A DNA stretch of 64,000 nucleotides from Stichopus chloronotus (GCA_021234535.1 CM037830.1:18965116-19029115), one strand, 5' to 3'; shown: positions 38,501 through 52,245, numbered from the stretch's first letter. A program made the numbers and translations. Notes: a model not told the origin generated them from the letters alone.

Positions 38501-41447
38501 TTCCTTTGGTGACGCAAGGAACCAAAAAGCCCGGGACACACTGCCATGACAACCTGCGACACGACGGCGACCACCCACCATGTCTGCTGTGATCGCGGTG
38601 GTGTGACCGGTTCCACGACAAGAGTTCAGTTGTGTTGTATAGCAAGCCGTCGCAGGGCCTGATTAAACATGTTCCATTGTAGTCGGGTGCAGTCAGTGCA
38701 TTTTAAGCCCTGTTCAAACCGCCACCACTACCAAAGAGTGTCCACTCAGGTGCGTAGCCAAGGAGGGGGTGAAAGATGAGACTGCCCCCCCCCCCCCTTT
38801 GGCAATATTGTGGTATTACGTGGTATTATTTTTTTCACAACTTTGCCAGAAATACCCAGGAGCTTAGGCATAGCCAGGGAAAGGAGGGCAAATTGGGCGA
38901 CCCTGCTTGATCTCATTTTCGCTTTTTTTCCCCGCGATATCCCTAAATAGTAATTCCCTCAATTTATGCGGCAGACCTACCAAGGCAGGGGTGGAATGCA
39001 GGGTTGGGAGCATGTATGTATGCATGTAAAACACCCAGGAGGGGCCGTTTTCTACTATCTGAGTGGTTTGTAGAGCCAAACATTTCTTTGAATGCCCATC
39101 TCGGCATTGCATCATTTTTCACAGACTAATTGTTTTCTCAGTAATTGAGAAACTGTAGACATGAGAACTATATTGCAAGGCTGGGTTCATGCAACTGAAA
39201 AGACTTGGGAAGGGCTATTTCCAGCTATCTGAGGGGTTTGTAAAACTCAAAATTCTCTTGTACGCTCTGCGCCAACCGATGGTGGTGCTCCGCTTAGATA
39301 GCCTTCATGAGTTCACACCTTCTTGAAATATTCCTCGCTACGCCCGTGTCTACTATTTATGTAACTTGTCTACGACAGAAGGTCTTTCATAGTCCTCTGA
39401 AATGCTCCAGATTGCGGTCAAACTGTAGATTTCAAAATTGTCCTGGGAAAATGCCCCCAGACCCCTAGTAACTGCATGCTTACGGCACGCGCCAGCCGCC
39501 GTTCCGTACTTGGAAAAAGGTCCACATCTTGGGGAAAAAGACCCACCCCTCCACATGGGCTGGCTACGGGCCTGTGCACAACCACTACCAGAAGAATGAC
39601 TAGCTACTGTACTTGCTGTGGTGTGTAAAATAAACACTCCAACCAGCATAAGCTAAAAGTAACTTTACAAATATTTTTAAGTCTACATAGCAGGTGTGTG
39701 CAATTATGATGTAGCAGGCACAGCAGCTCTGTAGTGACTGCCCTGAGTGAATGGTGCCCAGAAGAACCTGCTGACAATGGTCAAACATTAATTTCATAGA
39801 GCCCAAATGTGATGAACTTAACATTCACATACAGCCACTGGTCTATTCTGAGGTAGGTAGTGCATACAGTAACTCAAATTATTGTTGTTTATTAGTTGTC
39901 ACTGCACTGTGTGTATGCACACACACAGTACCACAGAGTACTCGGAGGGTGTTGTTCACAGTCAAGCAGCCATGTGCAATGGTAGCAGTGTTTCTCTTCT
40001 CATTCATAGCCCTGCTTCAGCCACTCACATTAGAGCTATGTAAAAGAAGTTTATGTATGGTTTCTATGAAGTATATAAAGGAATTTGTCTCCAAAGCTTC
40101 AGGACGTTAGTTTTTTCGTAGCGGAAAAGTCTTGTGCACTACGTGGGGTGATGTCACTGGTTGTTATCATGATGTCACTGGTTGGCACAGCATTTCCACA
40201 TAGCAGCAGTGCTTCTGCATGCAATGCACTGAACAAGTGTGTGTTCCTATGATGTGCGTTGTTGTTTTCATGCCTTATATGTTGCTGTTTTCATGCCTTG
40301 TATGCCTAACATACAGTAAAATGACTTGCACGTTGGACAATTAATGTTAGTGCAGTAGGCCTAGCCTACAATATTACATCAATGCTGGGCTACTTCGTAA
40401 CAGCATGGCACCTAACCTTCAGAGCAATACACCAATACAGTAGGTCGCCATCACAGTGGGCACGTAGACTAATGCACGATGCAGTTCTGAGTCTGACTGC
40501 TTTTGTAATACAACAGTGTGTATGTTAAAGATAGGGTCTTACTGTAACAAATGCCACACGAATGCCAACTTGACTGTGTGCAAAACGAGAGAATGCCAAT
40601 TGGATTTGAGTTACAGCCATGTCCAATACGAAGGGACATCAAAAGGTCACTTCGTGTTTTGAAATGACACTGTTTGTGGGTACTAAATGGCGATAATCAC
40701 CTAGTACTATGATCACCTAAACTGTTGAAACTCCTCAAAATTTAGAGACGAATAAAACATATCACGCAAAATGTGTTGTTGTGTTTCTCAATAATTTAGC
40801 CTACAGTAATTCTAGAACAAATATCTGTTGTCCATACCTCCCCTAACTCCATGTAACGTTAGCAGAAAAGACGAACTAATTTTAGCTTGTGGTACACTGT
40901 AGGTATGTATTTTATACTGTACTTACAGGCTGCATGAATGTTTTTTATATGTTCTTTATGGCTTCCATATATAAATTAACCATTAAGGATATGGTAATTG
41001 GTATTGGCATTCCTTGGTTCAGTGGAAATCAATTGGCATTCCGTGGCATTCTTCCTCTTTAACCATACACATATTAGAATTAGCTGACATTCGTTTCAGG
41101 TTTTTCCTTAAAAGTAGGTAGGCCTACGTAGCTGACGTACAAGTATCAACAGAAGCACCTGCTTGGAAGAGTAGACAATAGGCCTAACTGTAGCTCAACT
41201 AACTGCAGTGTAGCAGTACAGTGTAACGTGGTAGTACTAGTAGTGGTAGGATGGAGGGTCGTATTTTCGAGCAGTTAGTTAAGCCAGCCCAAAAAATTTT
41301 TACAGCAGGAAAACAAGGGCCGCACGTATATGGGAACGCAGTATACTAGTTACATTACAGCTTTGATGCAAGATCAGTAAAATTAGGTTAGCCTATTTAC
41401 TAAGTTACGCACGTTTCGGCAATTTCATTGTTTAGAGACGCCTCCAT
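32588..41447 (-). CDS. LAMTOR5: LAMTOR5 (HBXIP), Ragulator complex subunit, four exons
   Basis: LAMTOR5 is a roadblock/LC7-fold subunit of the Ragulator complex, which anchors Rag GTPases and mTORC1 on the lysosome. Coding exons on the minus strand: 41447-41413 (MEASLNNEIAE…), 35844-35783 (MNQQGVVGVICTDSQGLCLG), 33557-33440 (…SAGVIAALAQQ…APVVCLESD) and 32651-32588 (NVLIKSHNDITVAVHKMPVY, TGA). The product is 92 residues; vertebrate LAMTOR5 is 91. The first 21 residues align with no gap, and conserved pieces GV-CTDSQGL-LG, AGVI-LAQQA, PVVCLESD-GN and DITVAVHKM are all present. Exon 2 uses the GTATGT donor at 35782-35777, because the alternative four bases upstream in the transcript would lose the conserved Gly. 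Exon 1 uses GTGCGT. Intron 1 is 5.6 kb and full of transposon sequence. Confidence 0.93.
34286..35387. repeat. 1.2-kb interspersed repeat, copy 1 (right end truncated), in LAMTOR5 intron 2
   Basis: This copy begins ACAAGAGCCCAAGGGCACTC and is nearly the same as 37276-38440 through most of its length, in the same orientation. The inner half contains two blocks with TGACCTTTGACCT (35206-35218 and 35351-35363). Similarity stops near 35385, before the inverted end found in copy 2. There is no long open frame. Confidence 0.75.
37276..38525. repeat. 1.2-kb interspersed repeat, copy 2 (complete), nested in the element above
   Basis: It starts ACAAGAGCCCAAGGGCACTCTGGTTCCTTGC and ends with GCAAGGAACCAAAAAG, so TGGTTCCTTGC is present in inverted form near both ends. 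TGACCTTTGACCT is present at 38181-38193 and 38327-38339. A (CA)n patch lies near the right end. It is highly similar to copy 1 over about 1.1 kb. Confidence 0.75.
38747..39348. mobile_element. MITE copy 2, homologous to 9873-10352
   Basis: The left end is CAGGTGCGTAGCCAAGG and the right end CCTCGCTACGCCCGTG. The body shares long blocks with copy 1 in the same orientation but has about 120 extra bases near the left third. That extra stretch includes TAGGCATAGCCAGGG, which itself looks like a terminal repeat. It could be a nested partial copy. Confidence 0.65.
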
Positions 41448-44400
41448 TTTCGACTTAATTTTGAGTATTCGAGGAACCACACGTTGACTTCAAGCCTCTT
41501 TGGTTACGGTACAGTTTTCTTGACCGATATACTTCAAGGAACGGTACTGGGATATGATTGAGACGATCCTTCGACGCGTACTGCTTGCTCAACTACATTA
41601 TACTGGGCATGTACTAACCGTACTATACTACTAACCGGCCTCGCGTAACACTTGCACGTAACTGTCACATGACATTGTCAGATGACAATAGTACAGTGGC
41701 CCATAAGGCCCAATTAAGTACGATGGTTTATTAGGGACACGGGAAATTAGGATTTTTCAAAATCGAAACTTTTGCTATTGAAAAGTCAAATCTTTTGTAA
41801 ATTTGTGTTTTTTTAGGGAAAAGACGAGCACCATGTCAACATCAAACCAACATATTTAAGTGAGGGATGTGGATTGTAAATAGTTTTTTTTTTCTTTATT
41901 TACAACGAATACTGTGACCAACAAGAATGAATGGCACGATCTGGTTCATGGAAATAATGGACACTCGGCGCCTGAAAACTTTGAGAAGTCAAAAGTGACG
42001 CTCTGGAGAACTTACCAATGCTTGATACACACAAGTGGAACCTACTTGTTGGTACTCAAGTACAACTGAAATCTGAAAATAAAAATATTATGAACTTAGT
42101 ATTTAGAGATTTGATTGAATACTAAAACAACCCCTGAAGCAATGGCACCAATTTGGTTTGTATTATATTGTGAAAATAGTGTGTTTTTTTGTTTCATGTT
42201 TATGAAAAGAGTGCAGAGTAACATGCGCAACTGCATTTACAGTGATGCAACACCTACACATTAGATAAGAGATGTGTTCAAGTTTCCCCCTGTCAATGAG
42301 ATATCATGTTTACAAGGTTTTCACAATTTGACCCTGATGACCCCAAATGACCTTTGGCCTCTACCAAAAAACAATTGGGGTGTTCTACCAAATTTAGGAC
42401 ACCTCGATTCGAAATATGAGATCTGCACAAGCTTCCCTTTTTGAGATATTGTGTTTACAAGGTAAGGCATCACAGTATACATATACACATCACCCCCCCC
42501 CCCCCCCACACACACACACACACACACGCACGCATGCACGACCGCTACAAAAGTTTCAATTATCGTCGAAACCAAAAGACTTGGAACAGCATGCTATGTT
42601 GAATAGTCCCTTGAATGCATCTGCAGTATTATTTACTTTTTCATCAACTGAGCATGATTTACATGGCTTGTGGCCGGGAGATTTAGACGAAGTATGTTGA
42701 AAAGAGGGTCCTTTTAAAAAATCTACTTGACTATGTTATCATGACAATTAGGCCTACTGTTGGTATATGAGGATTATAACCATGGATACAATGAGACTTT
42801 GGAGAATGCTGATATTTTCAAACGTACAGCCCACATTACGTGATTTTGGTCCCTGTAATGAGCAGAATCTTAACACTGCATCATCTCCTCGGCTATTGAC
42901 TGGATGATGGGGTGGCCCCATTTCAATCATAACCCAAATCAGTGCTAACGTATTTTGGCTGCTACCAGTACTGTTGGGGTGTGCATGCAATTACGTCCAA
43001 ATGGATACATGTATGTATTTTGATAGATTTTACAAAAGAAGTTGTATGGCTTCAGAACAAAAAGGAAAATCAAGCACATTTTGTCGTTGTTATTCTATCA
43101 TTATAATTACTATTTTATTGTTTTTTTTTACAGAAATAAACAAAAACCGAACTGAACTGGCAAGATTGAGCCCAATTATAGAACTGTGCCTAGTCGCATT
43201 CCCATGCTGACTATAGAAGGAACGTACGAAACACCTGTTTCCCATAAACTGAGGCATCATAACAGTGTGATTGCATATTCGCATGTATATGATCAATTTC
43301 AAAACAACTAGTTGCATCAATGTCATAAATAAGTGCTTTTCACATGAAAAGGTTTTAAAGGAAAAATTTGACACTACAAAGTTAAGTATCTGTTGTTGAC
43401 AATTTATCTCTTTTGTTTGATGACATGCCTCAATATGTATTCAGGTGATGTTCATTGACCAATGTAGATTGAACAGACCCCCAAAAGCCAGGGCTTTCTT
43501 CCTCTACCCACTTAACTAGACTTAACCATCTAAAGAAAATCAAACAAATTTTGGAGGTATATCTTAAGAGCAACAATTCCCATGGGGGACCTCTTATTCA
43601 AAACATGTGCCATTGCAGACTTGCAGAATGATGGCACATAAACATCACAAAGACGTCCAGGTCATTCCCAGTGGTAAGCAAGAGTTTCAATTGGTTTTGC
43701 TATTTGACTGACAGCAAATTTGAAGGATGCAGAGTAGGTCATATCACAGCACACACAGGGCTCAGTTTTGTTTTTGTTTTTTTTTAATTACACATGTAGA
43801 GAAGTTTTCACTGGCTATGGGAGGGGCTAGAAGCAAGTGGTTGGGAGAACTGGAATTGTCTGGGGTGATGAGTCACTGCCTTTAAGTCAACATTGAGATT
43901 GTTTAGTAAAGAAATTCATTGCTAAGTGCTTAAAGAAGTTATAAGAGTGGGCACACAAAATTTATAGGGAAAGCACAAAATGATAGGACACTGCATTTTA
44001 GTAGCTGCCCTTGAGAGTGAATCAATTGCAAAGGCTAAGACACACCACAGACTGACTGGTAACTTCTTCCATGCCAACGTAAAAAAATCTGGCGGCTAAA
44101 AATCTAGCATTTTGGTGTAACGATCGATGACCTTCTACATGTCGACAGTCGACGGCATTGGCCCATAACTCATGCCATTCTAACAGACTGTGTTCGATGA
44201 CACAAAGACATCCTGCAACCAACTACAGTAAGTTATTTTCTAACATTGTGTTGTCCCTTCAACCTCTGTGCCCAGCCTTCACAGCAAACGTAGGGACCTC
44301 TAAGGCATTGCATTTTCTCAGTATTATTCTCACGTACATATGCACCAACCGGTAAATGTCAATCACCATATGAGGAATTGGACGCAAAATATCTGATATA

Positions 44401-45055
44401 TATTTATCAGAAATGAGACCAATTTGTGAGAAAAATTTTTTTTTCGTATCTTTAGATTACTTTAACTGGGGCTGACATAACATACCTTTAAGAGACAATG
44501 GAATATTTTAGACAGTCAAGCTACAGATAGAAACAAAAGTGGGTCTCAATTCTAAAAAGTGGTAATTCATCTCTCACATATAAACATAACTTTTGTCTGA
44601 ACTTTTTATTAATTCCTATGAAATTATAGTACAGTTTATGGTTACAATGGCAAACAGAATTAATTAGACATTGACAATTTAAAATAAACATCTGAAAAAT
44701 TATGTGGTCATGACAAAATTCACTTTCAAAGTTGAAATTTTCATTATTGATCTCAGACTGACATCCAAATGTTCCTCAAAAGTATTCAAAGAGTATTAAA
44801 ATGAATAACCTTTGGCAGTTTTATCTATAAACACCTTCACTGATTGCACAATCAACCTAATTCAAGAAATATTAATATGACCTTATGGCTGCATTTACAA
44901 CACAGAGATCATTTCCTATATTGCCAAGGTTAGGAAAACATTTCGACATATCTTTTCGTCACTGGGCCACTTGACGAAATATTCTATTACATTTTGTCCT
45001 GCAATGCATTTGAAAGAATTATCCAGAAAGATCATTCTTGCTAAACATTGAACAT
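41448..45055. other. Intergenic region between LAMTOR5 and the NPL-zinc-finger gene
   Basis: The first few hundred bases from 41448 should hold the LAMTOR5 promoter; I see no TATA box that I would defend. A single AGGTCA-repeat unit lies at 42265-42475 (TGACCTTTGGCCT at 42348-42360). A poly-C/(CA)n tract follows at about 42490-42530. No gene is visible. Confidence 0.4.
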
Positions 45056-45061
45056 TTTATT
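45056..45061 (-). terminator. Candidate polyadenylation signal for the NPL-zinc-finger gene
   Basis: AATAAA on the minus strand, about 880 bases after the stop at 45941. ATTAAA variants closer to the stop (for example 45424-45429) are alternatives. Confidence 0.3.
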
Positions 45062-45940
45062 ATTATATTATGTCCGGGATGAACTCATGCATTAAACATA
45101 CTCTGTATTTAACGAGCTTTAATTAATTAGCTGAGCAAACATGATGCACTATCAAACTAAAACCTAATGCTTGCACAGATTGACAAATTAGATGAAAGGG
45201 AAAAACATATAACCTCTTCATTGCACTTTGCTGAATGATCTTGAACACATCAGCAAACACAGTTGAACTAATAAAAAGTGAAAATGAGGTAAGAAGTCTC
45301 CAAAATGACTGACAAACAAGGTTGCCCTCATGAAAAAAAACTTTTCATGTTGACTCTTTACTTCAACAACAAATATGGAGGCCCTCCAAAGTGCAACAAA
45401 ATGTTCATACTCACATACAATTTTTTAATGACTATTTTGCACATTCTCCAAGTACTTAGAAAATGTTTCAGAAACTTACATTAACAAAAATTTGATGCCT
45501 CAGATGACACACAGTCTGACGACAAAAATTTTTGAAATATTAAATCATTACAGGCATTACCTATCTTTAAAATAATCTTCGACCTCACCAGCTTTTACAA
45601 ACTGCTTTTCTTTTGTTGAGGTTATCTAAGAACTGTCCTTCCACTGGTTAAAATTACCCAGTGATACAAATCCACCCACAATCTCCAGAGCACAGCAGCA
45701 ACTTCAAGATAAAACCCAAATCTGACAAGGCAATAAACAACATATTTTTCCATTTGATATGAACAGGTCATCCCCTAATTTGGAGAAAAAGCCAGACCAA
45801 GACTAGAAATGATGCAACTTGGCAAGCAACCCCTTCAAAGACTGAATTATGATGATTGCAGGGTTATAGTTGCTCCAATTCTGTGCCTCTTGCACTCTGT
45901 ACTAAATACACAAGGCCAATCAACTAACGATGGACTTTCA

Positions 45941-46386
45941 TCAAGATGGATCGTACTTGCTGTTCGCATGGATTTCTTCGTGGATTCGCCTGCCAATGCG
46001 TGATGTGAAGGAACAGCTGCAGTAACGGCATTTGTAAATAGTCTGCTTCTCCATCAAGGTCTTGTGGACTTCTTTCTTTCTGATTTTGAAGACCTTTGAA
46101 GAATATTTTGATTTTACAAACTGTGCCAGTTTCTTCTTCTTAATTCTTGTGATTTCTTGCTCATCTAGCTTAAGTCTTTTGAAAGGTCTAACAGTACAGT
46201 GTCCAGATTGTGACGAACTTTGACCTTGCCTGCTGCTGACAGGCACTTTTGTACCATGAGAGGGAGTGGGCACTTTTTTGGACGGATGGTCTCCTCGACG
46301 ACTTGCTGAAGAAGCGGCCGCAGGTACTACATGCAAACGTTGCTGAGATCCATAGTGACTTACGATGGGTGGTGTTGATACTTTGC
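45941..46386 (-). CDS. Last exon: basic region and single C2H2 zinc finger
   Basis: 147 codons plus TGA, acceptor TTTTGCACCAG. A Ser/Pro-rich stretch is followed by a basic bipartite-type nuclear signal (PFKRLKLDEQE … RIKKKKLAQF) and then YKCRYCSCSFTSRIGRRIH…H, which has exact classical C-x2-C-x12-H-x3-H spacing. The protein ends eight residues after the last His. A lone C-terminal finger recalls plant HD2A/HD2C. Confidence 0.88.
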
Positions 46387-49300
46387 CTGGTGCAAAACAA
46401 AGAGGTAACCAGAATGAGGATATTATGAAGTGGAGAATGCGTGATACAGAGAATAAGATGATACAACAAACATACCCTACAGGGTGACAGGAAGTTGTGA
46501 AATACACTTTGGACAACTTTTTGCACGTTCTTCTTTCAAATATCCTCAATAGATTTGTGGTAAAACATGATCTGACAATGACAATTCTGTCAGAAGCACT
46601 CCAACAGTGAGAAAAAAAACCATTAACTTTTAATTTTTTCTTATGTGGACATCCCATAGATAATCTTCATGAGAATTTGTTTTACGTCTCTCCCCAGCTT
46701 GTTCACGGAATGGTGTTTGGTAAAAGGTCTGGAATATTTAGCTGAACTCAGGTAAACATTCATGACATTTGACCAAACAATGAATGCAAGATGCAGAATG
46801 CAGGGGTTGGATGGGGGGGAGGAGGAATGAGGAGAGGCAATGTTTTCAACTTGCTATGGTGATAGTGATATTGTGAAGGAGCATTTCATCCTGGAGTTGC
46901 ACGATGCACAGTCTAAACAATATCAGATACTGTCCTATAATTGTAATATAGACGTGTCAAAGCAGTGATGCTTGACTGCTAGAAAAATTGTCACAGTGTA
47001 GCTTGCCCTCTTTTCGTGTCAATACAATGGAAATTGAACCGCGGCAATGTTCGCATTGGTCGGGATGCGTTTATCAATGAAATGTTGCAAAGTACAATTA
47101 CAATGGATACAGAGAATGAGGGTCATTTCTCAAATAGATCAATAAAATTACCTGGTTTGAAAGGTTTAACTCTTCCTACGGAGTGTCTCATCCTGGACCT
47201 CTCGTTCTGACAGTCACGGTGTTCTCTTTCAGACTTTGACCTCAAAGTTGTCTTTGTATTGACACGAGACTTTATCTCACAGATTTTACACCGAAATGAT
47301 GAATTGTGACTCTTCTTGTGTTGGCATTTGAATCGAATCGAAGGACGAGTCCTAGATTGCTTCCATCCAGGGGGATAAATGATGCCAGACAAAACAGTCA
47401 CATCTGGCTCTGCATCAGCACCATGACTCTCTGGCCCCTTAGGAATGCCATCTGTAAAATCCAGCATGAAAACAGAGAGCTGAATGCTGAAGTCAATGGT
47501 TTTTGGAACTTCTTCCTATGCATGGTTGCAAAGACTGAAAGTGTTAACTTACTCTTTGGAGAAATGTATCTCCAGCAGAAGCCAAGTCGGATGGCCTGCC
47601 TGCTGAAAATGGCTGACTTCCACAACCACACATGTTGGCCTAATACTTACTGTTTCACCAGTGTAGCTGGCAATGAAAAGACTGTATAACGGCAAGTGCT
47701 GATTAATTGGATTAATTGGATAGCAAGAAATTTTTTTTCCCGAGTAGGTTCCAAAGCAAACTTCAAGAAATCTGTGCTCTTGTACTCATGACTCTGAGTT
47801 GCTCTCATTCCTTTGAAGATCTGACAAAGTCCTGTCAAGACTGCATAAACGCAACTGCCATTTGACAATAACTTTGTAATGCACTGATATCGCAATGACA
47901 ACAGAATGCTTTATTTCCAAGCATGACTGGCCTACAGTCTCTTAAATTTAAAACCAACTGGAACTGAAGCCAAAGCAATATGTATGCTAAGGTTTCAGTT
48001 TGCATAGGATTACACAAAATGGGGGAAAGACAATATCGTCTTCTGTAGTGCTGAGGTATACTCTTCAACCACACCGTCACAACCAAAGATTTTGTTCTGA
48101 ATACTTCCTGGCATATTTACAGAGGATGGGCAAATTGAGAAATCACAACAAAAGTTTTATAAACATTACATAAAACAGCAGAGAATAGGAGGTAGCTTTA
48201 AGTACATTTCCCATAGCATTTTCATTATCCAAGAATGTCAGTGTACAGTTTTACAATGAAAACTTATTATCGTGTTTCGGTCCTATTATTAACAATCAAT
48301 TCAAATCTTGCCAAAACAAGCCCATCACTGTGATGGCTTGATCATTGGCTGCAGCAAAAGATCGGCTAAAACATGCAGAGTATTGTTTACATCCAGTGCA
48401 TAATTTGGCTCAACCATCTGTCTTCACCAAACAAGGATGGTAAAGTTATTTTAGGTGGTAATGTAGTGTGTTCCTATGCAGATGTGTTTGTGAGCCTGGT
48501 GGCAGTCTAAAATTGCTTACTGTACACTTTCTTTGCACTTCACCTGGCATTGTGCAGTCTCAAAGAATGAATTGAATTAATCTTTTACCTTTGCTCCTTC
48601 TTTGTTTATCTTTAGTCATTCTTGATTCATCTTTCCCTGTGGATCTTCTTTTTGTTTTTTTCTCAAATGCTTTCGATCAAAAAAGTGAAAACACATGCAT
48701 TGATTGCAAAACTACTGAATAAAAAAAACCTGAGTCTCAACGGACATTGCAGTCCATTTAAAGGAATATCTAGTTGTAATCAGGGCATTTTCTTTTCTTT
48801 CTTTTTTTTTTTGTAGTATGCACGCATTAGTAGGTATGAGAAAACAGAACCTGCAGTAGCTTGTAGGGAGTCCCATGTGAGGGAAACTAAAGTAGAAGTG
48901 TGTTTGACAGCAAACTCCCCAGCGATAAACATGTTTGACACACAGTTATCACACAGCTAACTTACCGGCTTAATATGACATAGGTTTGTACTAAAGATTT
49001 CTCTACTGAAATAGACACCTAAGACAATCTTCCAACCCCTACAGTCAAGTTCCAATCCATACAACAACACAGTAAAATATCTGGTTAACACTCACTCCGT
49101 TAATTTACCAATTACTGCTATGCTGCACCATCTGAAAACTGAAAAACCCACCCTGTGCCTGTCTCAGCAGGTTTTTAACCACTTGGTTATCAGAGCGTGA
49201 GTCACCCTCTCCCACCTTGCTCTTCGGGGCAGAGGTGTATGGTTAACCTCGAAGAATACACTGAGTTAAGCAAGCAGTTCCAACAACTTGTTGATAAGGA

Positions 49301-52209
49301 GATTGTGGTCTATAGTACCTTATGAGCTTGTTTTGCTGGAGAGATGAAATTAGACATAATGAGTCTGGGAGAAGTAGATGAAGCTGCAGAGACACAACAT
49401 ATCACTAATGGGCTCTATGATGACATGTCGTCTGTAAAAAAGCCTCTCTTATTTCCAAATCAATCAAATGAATACAAGGGCTCAAGGGATAACTGTGTCA
49501 CCTAACATCATTTTCTTTCTCTCACTGAAAATCTAAAAAAGATGTTCGTAGGCAAACAGTGGTTTGTACACTTGTTACAAAGAACAGGCTGCAACTCTGT
49601 CCCTTACATCGTACTGATGTAGCTGAAGAAATCTTTTTGAATTACTGACCTGTCACCAAACTTTGTGACATGCAAAAAAAATTTTTTCATGTAAATTAGG
49701 GTAAAATGATACATGAATCTCTTATTAACCAAAACTATCATAAAATGGAGGAATACCATATCCACCAAAACACTAGGCAGGATAAAATCTGACATTTCTT
49801 TTAAAATTACACCATTTTTTAATTAGATACGGGACATTCATTCATATTGCATCATTACTATTAGCTTGATCAGGATGTCCCCTTCAAAAACTTTACTGCA
49901 AACAATTTCTACAAATTACCTTCTGCATTAGCATACTGTGGATTCATATGATAATTAAGTGACAAAAAGTCTAAGGGTACAATGGTTCCATGAGTGACAC
50001 CCCAACAACATATGATAAAGTGGTCTGACAGTGCAAGGCAGTGGCATAAATCTTGAAGCTCATTAGTGTCATGAAGTTCATTAGCTTGTAAGTTTGGTTG
50101 ATACCAATATGGCGGTATTTCTGGCAAAGGTCAACAGACTGAGGTCAACCAGCTAATTTCTATACTAAAAACAAGAAGTCAATGGGATTTTCTAACTACT
50201 TATGGAAGAATTGCTCAATTTCAATAATTTAATGAATTTTTCTGTACTACTGCAGTATATAGAGCACAGACACGCCTTGTCTTTATAACTTTCAAGACCT
50301 ACGTACCTCAGTAAACACCAAAACTGAGGTGTCAAAAATATTGGTGCTGATATTTTTGTTTTTTTGGTTCCACCCAACCCTAGAAATTTAAGTCACGTGT
50401 ATAGAGCATGTCGGAAACTTTCCGAAACTGTATTAGGATTATTGACTGTGAAATAACTTGATGAAAGGCCAGGAAGATTTTGAAACTTCACATACTGTGC
50501 AATTGAAGAGCAACCTCAAATTATCACTTAAAAGTTGGGTGACAGGAAAAAAAAACATTTTGGAGTATTCGCTGTATGAGTCATTGGATATGTTGTGAAG
50601 AGCCACAAATTCTATCAAATATTGACAATTTTACAGGCAAATTCCTGTCTTACATCTGCACCATTAATATTAATATAAACATTGACCACATATGCAAATT
50701 TGTGACTCATGAGAGGAACTCACATGATATGTCCTTTGTTATCCTTTGTTTTTGAACCTTTGCTTCAAGGACAGCTGAGAATTTTATATCTCCCACAGGT
50801 TTTATTTTGGAAGCATATATTTCCTTCTTTAAAAATATTGATATCACTTGTAAATGTGTAAGTAAATAATGTGAAAGTAATTAAGAGACAACACATAATA
50901 ATTAAAGAAATACCTACACTGTTCAGCGCTCCACATCATCATTGCATTTTCATCAAAATTTGAAAAGTCATACCTCAAAAATGGTAAAAGATGTAAACAA
51001 AATTTCAACAGATAGTCATTCATGGTTTCACTCTGCAACTCTGAATAAAGACAGCTCTTTTCTACATGCATGTGACATGACCTTTTGGGGTTGTCTGCTC
51101 TCTAAGGGTCTTTTCATGAGGACACTGTCCTTTCTGACCCTTTTCTCACTTTACTTATTCTGAGAATAACCAAAGGCCAAAAAGGCAATGACACACAAAT
51201 TAGTAACAACTGGCTGTTTTGATAAAATTTACCTTCTTTCTTCGGTGAAGAATAACTGTCATCTCCCTTTTCCTGATCGTCATCTTCGTTGCCAGAGGAC
51301 AAGATGATGATCTCTGGGATGGCATCGGCCTTCTTTCCAGAGCTGGAGTTCTTTGCTGGTTCTTCCCATTCTAGGAGTAAAAAGTGACGTCAAAAAAAAT
51401 AGTTGAAAGAGATGATTATACTTTGATTCAACTCTCCCAGGTAATAGTAGCAACTTGTTTACGACAAATACACACAGATGTACACATACGGAGCGACGGC
51501 AGGACACGATGCCATTGGAGTAATATATACAACAGTTTAATCAAAATGTTAGACTTCAAATAAAAGACAAGAGTGGACACTAATTTGTTACACCAATGTA
51601 AACATAAAAGGAGGTTACAAAAAATGATTCATTCATATACCCTTCAGTATCACTGTTTCTCTTCTTTCTGTAACAAGGGGAGCCTCATCCTGTCCATCCT
51701 CTGAAGAGTCATCGCTGCCTCTCTGATCTCTGGACGTATTGGTATCTACAGGGAAAGGGAGTAATTTGAAGTAGGGAATCTGAATAATTTGAGCACCACA
51801 AAAATGACAGATATTGAAAAGCAAACATTCATCACTAGCTCTGTGATGTCTGGACAGTGCATCTGCAAAGGAAGACATTAAATATGAACTTTCAAAATCA
51901 TAGGTTAAAGATGTTTTAAATGTAAACAGAATTTTTTGAAAGTCAGACTACAAACAACTAAAATTGCCTCAAATGATGTTCTTGAAAATCAGCAGAAAAG
52001 AATGTTTGGAAGAATGCTGAATTCTGCAACCCACTTTTAAAAGGCATACAGACGTACCATCAGCAGCAGCAGCAGCAGCAGGGAAAGTTTTATCTTGCTC
52101 CTCCCCTGTCTCTTCCTCCTCTTCTTCTTCCTCCTCCTCTTCTTCTTCTTCCTCCTCCTCCTCTTCTTCTTCTTCCTCTTCCTCTGCTTCTTCTTCCTCC
52201 TCCTCTTTG

Positions 52210-52245
<36 letters not shown>

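Larger units (their letters stand above)
36953..39574. mobile_element. Nested DNA transposon with 15-base inverted repeats and TGCAC duplication
   Basis: The left end CAGGCCCGTAGCCAG (36953-36967) and right end CTGGCTACGGGCCTG (39560-39574) are perfect 15-base inverted repeats. TGCAC flanks both sides (36948-36952 and 39575-39579), a likely 5-base target duplication. Between them lie two unrelated insertions, a 1.2-kb repeat at 37276-38525 and a MITE at 38747-39348, leaving short arms of the host element. No transposase frame is visible. It lies in LAMTOR5 intron 1. Confidence 0.7.

Noticed and set aside
14727..41447. Functional pairing of GNS and LAMTOR5 as a lysosomal gene cluster
   Set aside because: They converge from opposite strands, with several kilobases of repeats between the coding ends and no shared promoter. 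I know of no conserved linkage, so proximity alone is weak evidence.
47641..47700. Additional exon with a good GTAAGT donor next to SFSLPATLVK
   Set aside because: Its 31-base length breaks the phase 1 pattern and would shift the frame of the next exon.
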